Source: Symbiodinium natans | Taxonomy: Eukaryota; Sar; Dinophyceae; Suessiales; Symbiodiniaceae | DNA: 64,000 nucleotides | Direction: 5' to 3' | NCBI GenBank assembly: GCA_905221605.1 | Contig: CAJNDS010002320.1 | Location: forward strand, 389,440-453,439 | Part shown: positions 63,132 to 64,000 of the stretch, piece after piece | How positions within the stretch are numbered: position 1 is the stretch's first letter | Layout of the letters: every line of letters starts with the position of its first letter | Made by a program: the position numbers and the translations under genes | Notes under the pieces: generated by a model | The model's input: the letters and a program-made list of their open reading frames with translations, nothing else | Database searches by the model: none | What the model was told of the DNA's origin: nothing

Positions 63132-63371
63132 TGTACTCGAACACTGCGCATCCAGGACGTGTGGATGTTCAGAACTTGAGCTCACAGCTGGGTTCAGTTC
63201 TTAATAGGGATTATACTAGGGGTACTAGAATCCCTACATGAAGGAGCTGTTAGTATAAGGGGGGACATCCCAAGTGCTGAGAGCCTGGTGCTTTGAGGTT
63301 TATCCTGTGCGCCAGTTCGCCGCCTACGTGGTGCGCCGCGCACGCGGACGCGAAGCCAACACGGAAGCTCG
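63132..63371 (+). CDS. Two joined exons of a gene continuing beyond the window
   Basis: 63132-63179 (YSNTAHPGRVDVQNL plus one base, GC donor) joins 63284-63371 (WCFEVYPVRQFAAYVVRRAR then GREANTEA plus two bases) in phase. The second exon ends at a GTTTAGG donor. The intron 63180-63283 is essentially one family D element. The protein is not recognised. Island 63452 to about 63497 (STLEGVEGGSPRRG) may follow. Confidence 0.5.
63190..63272. mobile_element. Family D element forming an intron
   Basis: TCAGTTCTTAATAGGGATTA..TGTTAGTATAAGGGGGGACATCCC, with only about ten bases of intron on either side before the exons at 63179 and 63284. Confidence 0.65.
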
Positions 63372-63544
63372 GTTTAGGATTCAGAGTTTAGGGTTTAGGG
63401 TTTAGGGTTTAGGGTTAGGGTTTAGGGGTTGAACTCGGTGTCTCGTGCAGTCAACGCTTGAGGGGGTAGAGGGAGGGAGCCCTCGAAGGGGCCCTTAATC
63501 TTATTCCCCTCTGCAACCCCTGTATATGGTGGTGCAGCGTCGCT

Positions 63545-63608
63545 GCCCCCCCCCCCCCCCCCCTTCCCCATGGTCCCCCCCCCCCGCCCCCAATGGGGGG
63601 GGGGGGGA
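63545..63608. repeat. Poly-C / poly-G hairpin
   Basis: Runs of C (63546-63562 and 63577-63590) followed by a run of G (63596-63607). Flanked on the right by a family K element (63650-63757) and a family J element (63836-63960). ORFs rich in P or G are artefacts. The rest of 63370-64000 shows no secure exon. Confidence 0.85.
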
Positions 63609-64000
63609 CGAAGTTGCTGGTGGGGGCGGGCAGTTGTACCCACACGGGACACGGAACCATATATATCTTGTACTTGTACAGTCCCTATACACCCTACATG
63701 ACCCCTAAATAACCCCTAAAGTCCCTTATAAGAGTCCCTCCTTTAATCAGTCCCTTGAAGCGCAGCTTTGGCTAGCTAGGCCCTCTGCTGCTTCAATGTA
63801 GGCGGCCCGCGTATGCCGGCCAGTCTTATGGCTTTCTGGGGTTTCCGAAAATGAGGGTACCCTTTTTTTTTTTTTTTGGGGGGGGGGGGGGTTCCTTTTA
63901 GAAGGATTGCAATACTTTGGGGTAGATTCGGGGTACCCCTATGTTGAAATAAAGCCATAGGACTCTCAACCCAGCCTCCACATCAGGAGGGGCATGACAA

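Larger units (their letters stand above)
1..64000. repeat. Interspersed telomere-type heptamer tracts (TTTAGGG/CCCTAAA) across the window
   Basis: Tracts of 2 to about 45 heptamers occur every few hundred bases in both orientations. The commonest unit is TTTAGGG; TTTGGGG, TTTCGGG, TTCAGGG, TTTAGGC and 8-mers also occur. They lie between short unique islands, and where exons could be established they lie in introns. They are interstitial, because unique and coding sequence continues on both sides throughout, so this is not a chromosome end. The unit matches the telomere repeat of dinoflagellates and many plants and algae. Long tracts: 660-895, 3541-3694, 5703-5866, 11308-11424, 20953-21058, 23035-23206, 31840-32008, 36405-36602, 37555-37694, 39653-39806, 48158-48477, 49795-50066. 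Confidence 0.97.

Noticed and set aside
63422-63708. Poly-P and poly-G ORFs on both strands
   Set aside because: Products of the poly-C/poly-G hairpin at 63545-63608.
1-64000. CRISPR arrays, bacterial operons, tRNA or rRNA genes
   Set aside because: Direct repeats here are telomere-type or minisatellite without regular unique spacers, and no tRNA cloverleaf or rRNA core sequence was recognised by eye. A tRNAscan/Infernal run would be decisive.

Overview
The window looks like a dinoflagellate nuclear genome. Three signs point there: (TTTAGGG)n-type repeats, coding signal almost entirely on one strand (+), and introns with GC-AG and GA-AG ends as well as GT-AG, which is characteristic of dinoflagellates. 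A related alveolate such as a chromerid cannot be excluded from sequence alone. There is no bacterial-type gene organisation, no CRISPR array, and no rRNA or tRNA that I could recognise.

Most genes are broken into exons of roughly 17-120 nt. The introns are filled with two things: interstitial telomere-like heptamer tracts (TTTAGGG/CCCTAAA with TTTGGGG, TTTCGGG, TTCAGGG and other variants), and more than a dozen families of short fold-back (MITE or introner-like) elements. ORF calling therefore shows almost nothing, and the genes below were assembled by eye. I accepted a junction when the reading frame carried across it, both splice ends were plausible, and, where possible, the joined peptide continued a known family motif.

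Layout: (1) about 0.9-6.8 kb, anonymous exon-like islands, several membrane-like, one resembling a ubiquitin-conjugating (E2) core. (2) 7.2-23.5 kb, a sterol desaturase/fatty acid hydroxylase superfamily gene with all three histidine boxes, 15 phase-consistent junctions and a stop; one of its introns holds a 1.6-kb tandem repeat whose unit spacings are all multiples of three. (3) 23.7-28.8 kb, an unrecognised locus. (4) 30.8-33.95 kb, an unrecognised gene with six phase-consistent junctions and a stop. (5) 34.4-50.5 kb, several unrecognised multi-exon loci, one containing a 69-nt intron made only of telomere-type heptamers (39895-39963). (6) 52.9-62.9 kb, an amino-acid transporter (Aa_trans/SLC38-like) whose largest intron contains an intact, intronless MATH-BTB gene (58551-59729). 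(7) The start of another gene after 63.1 kb.

The most unusual feature is the telomere-like repeats themselves. On the + strand a (GGGTTTA)n array begins G|GTTTAGG and ends TTTAG|G, so it carries its own splice donor and acceptor, and several exons here end or start exactly at such sites. Many tracts are flanked by short direct duplications of unique sequence. Together this suggests that telomeric DNA was inserted at breaks and then tolerated as ready-made introns. The hydroxylase and transporter are ordinary membrane lipid and amino-acid metabolism proteins; I see no evidence that the neighbouring genes form a functional cluster.
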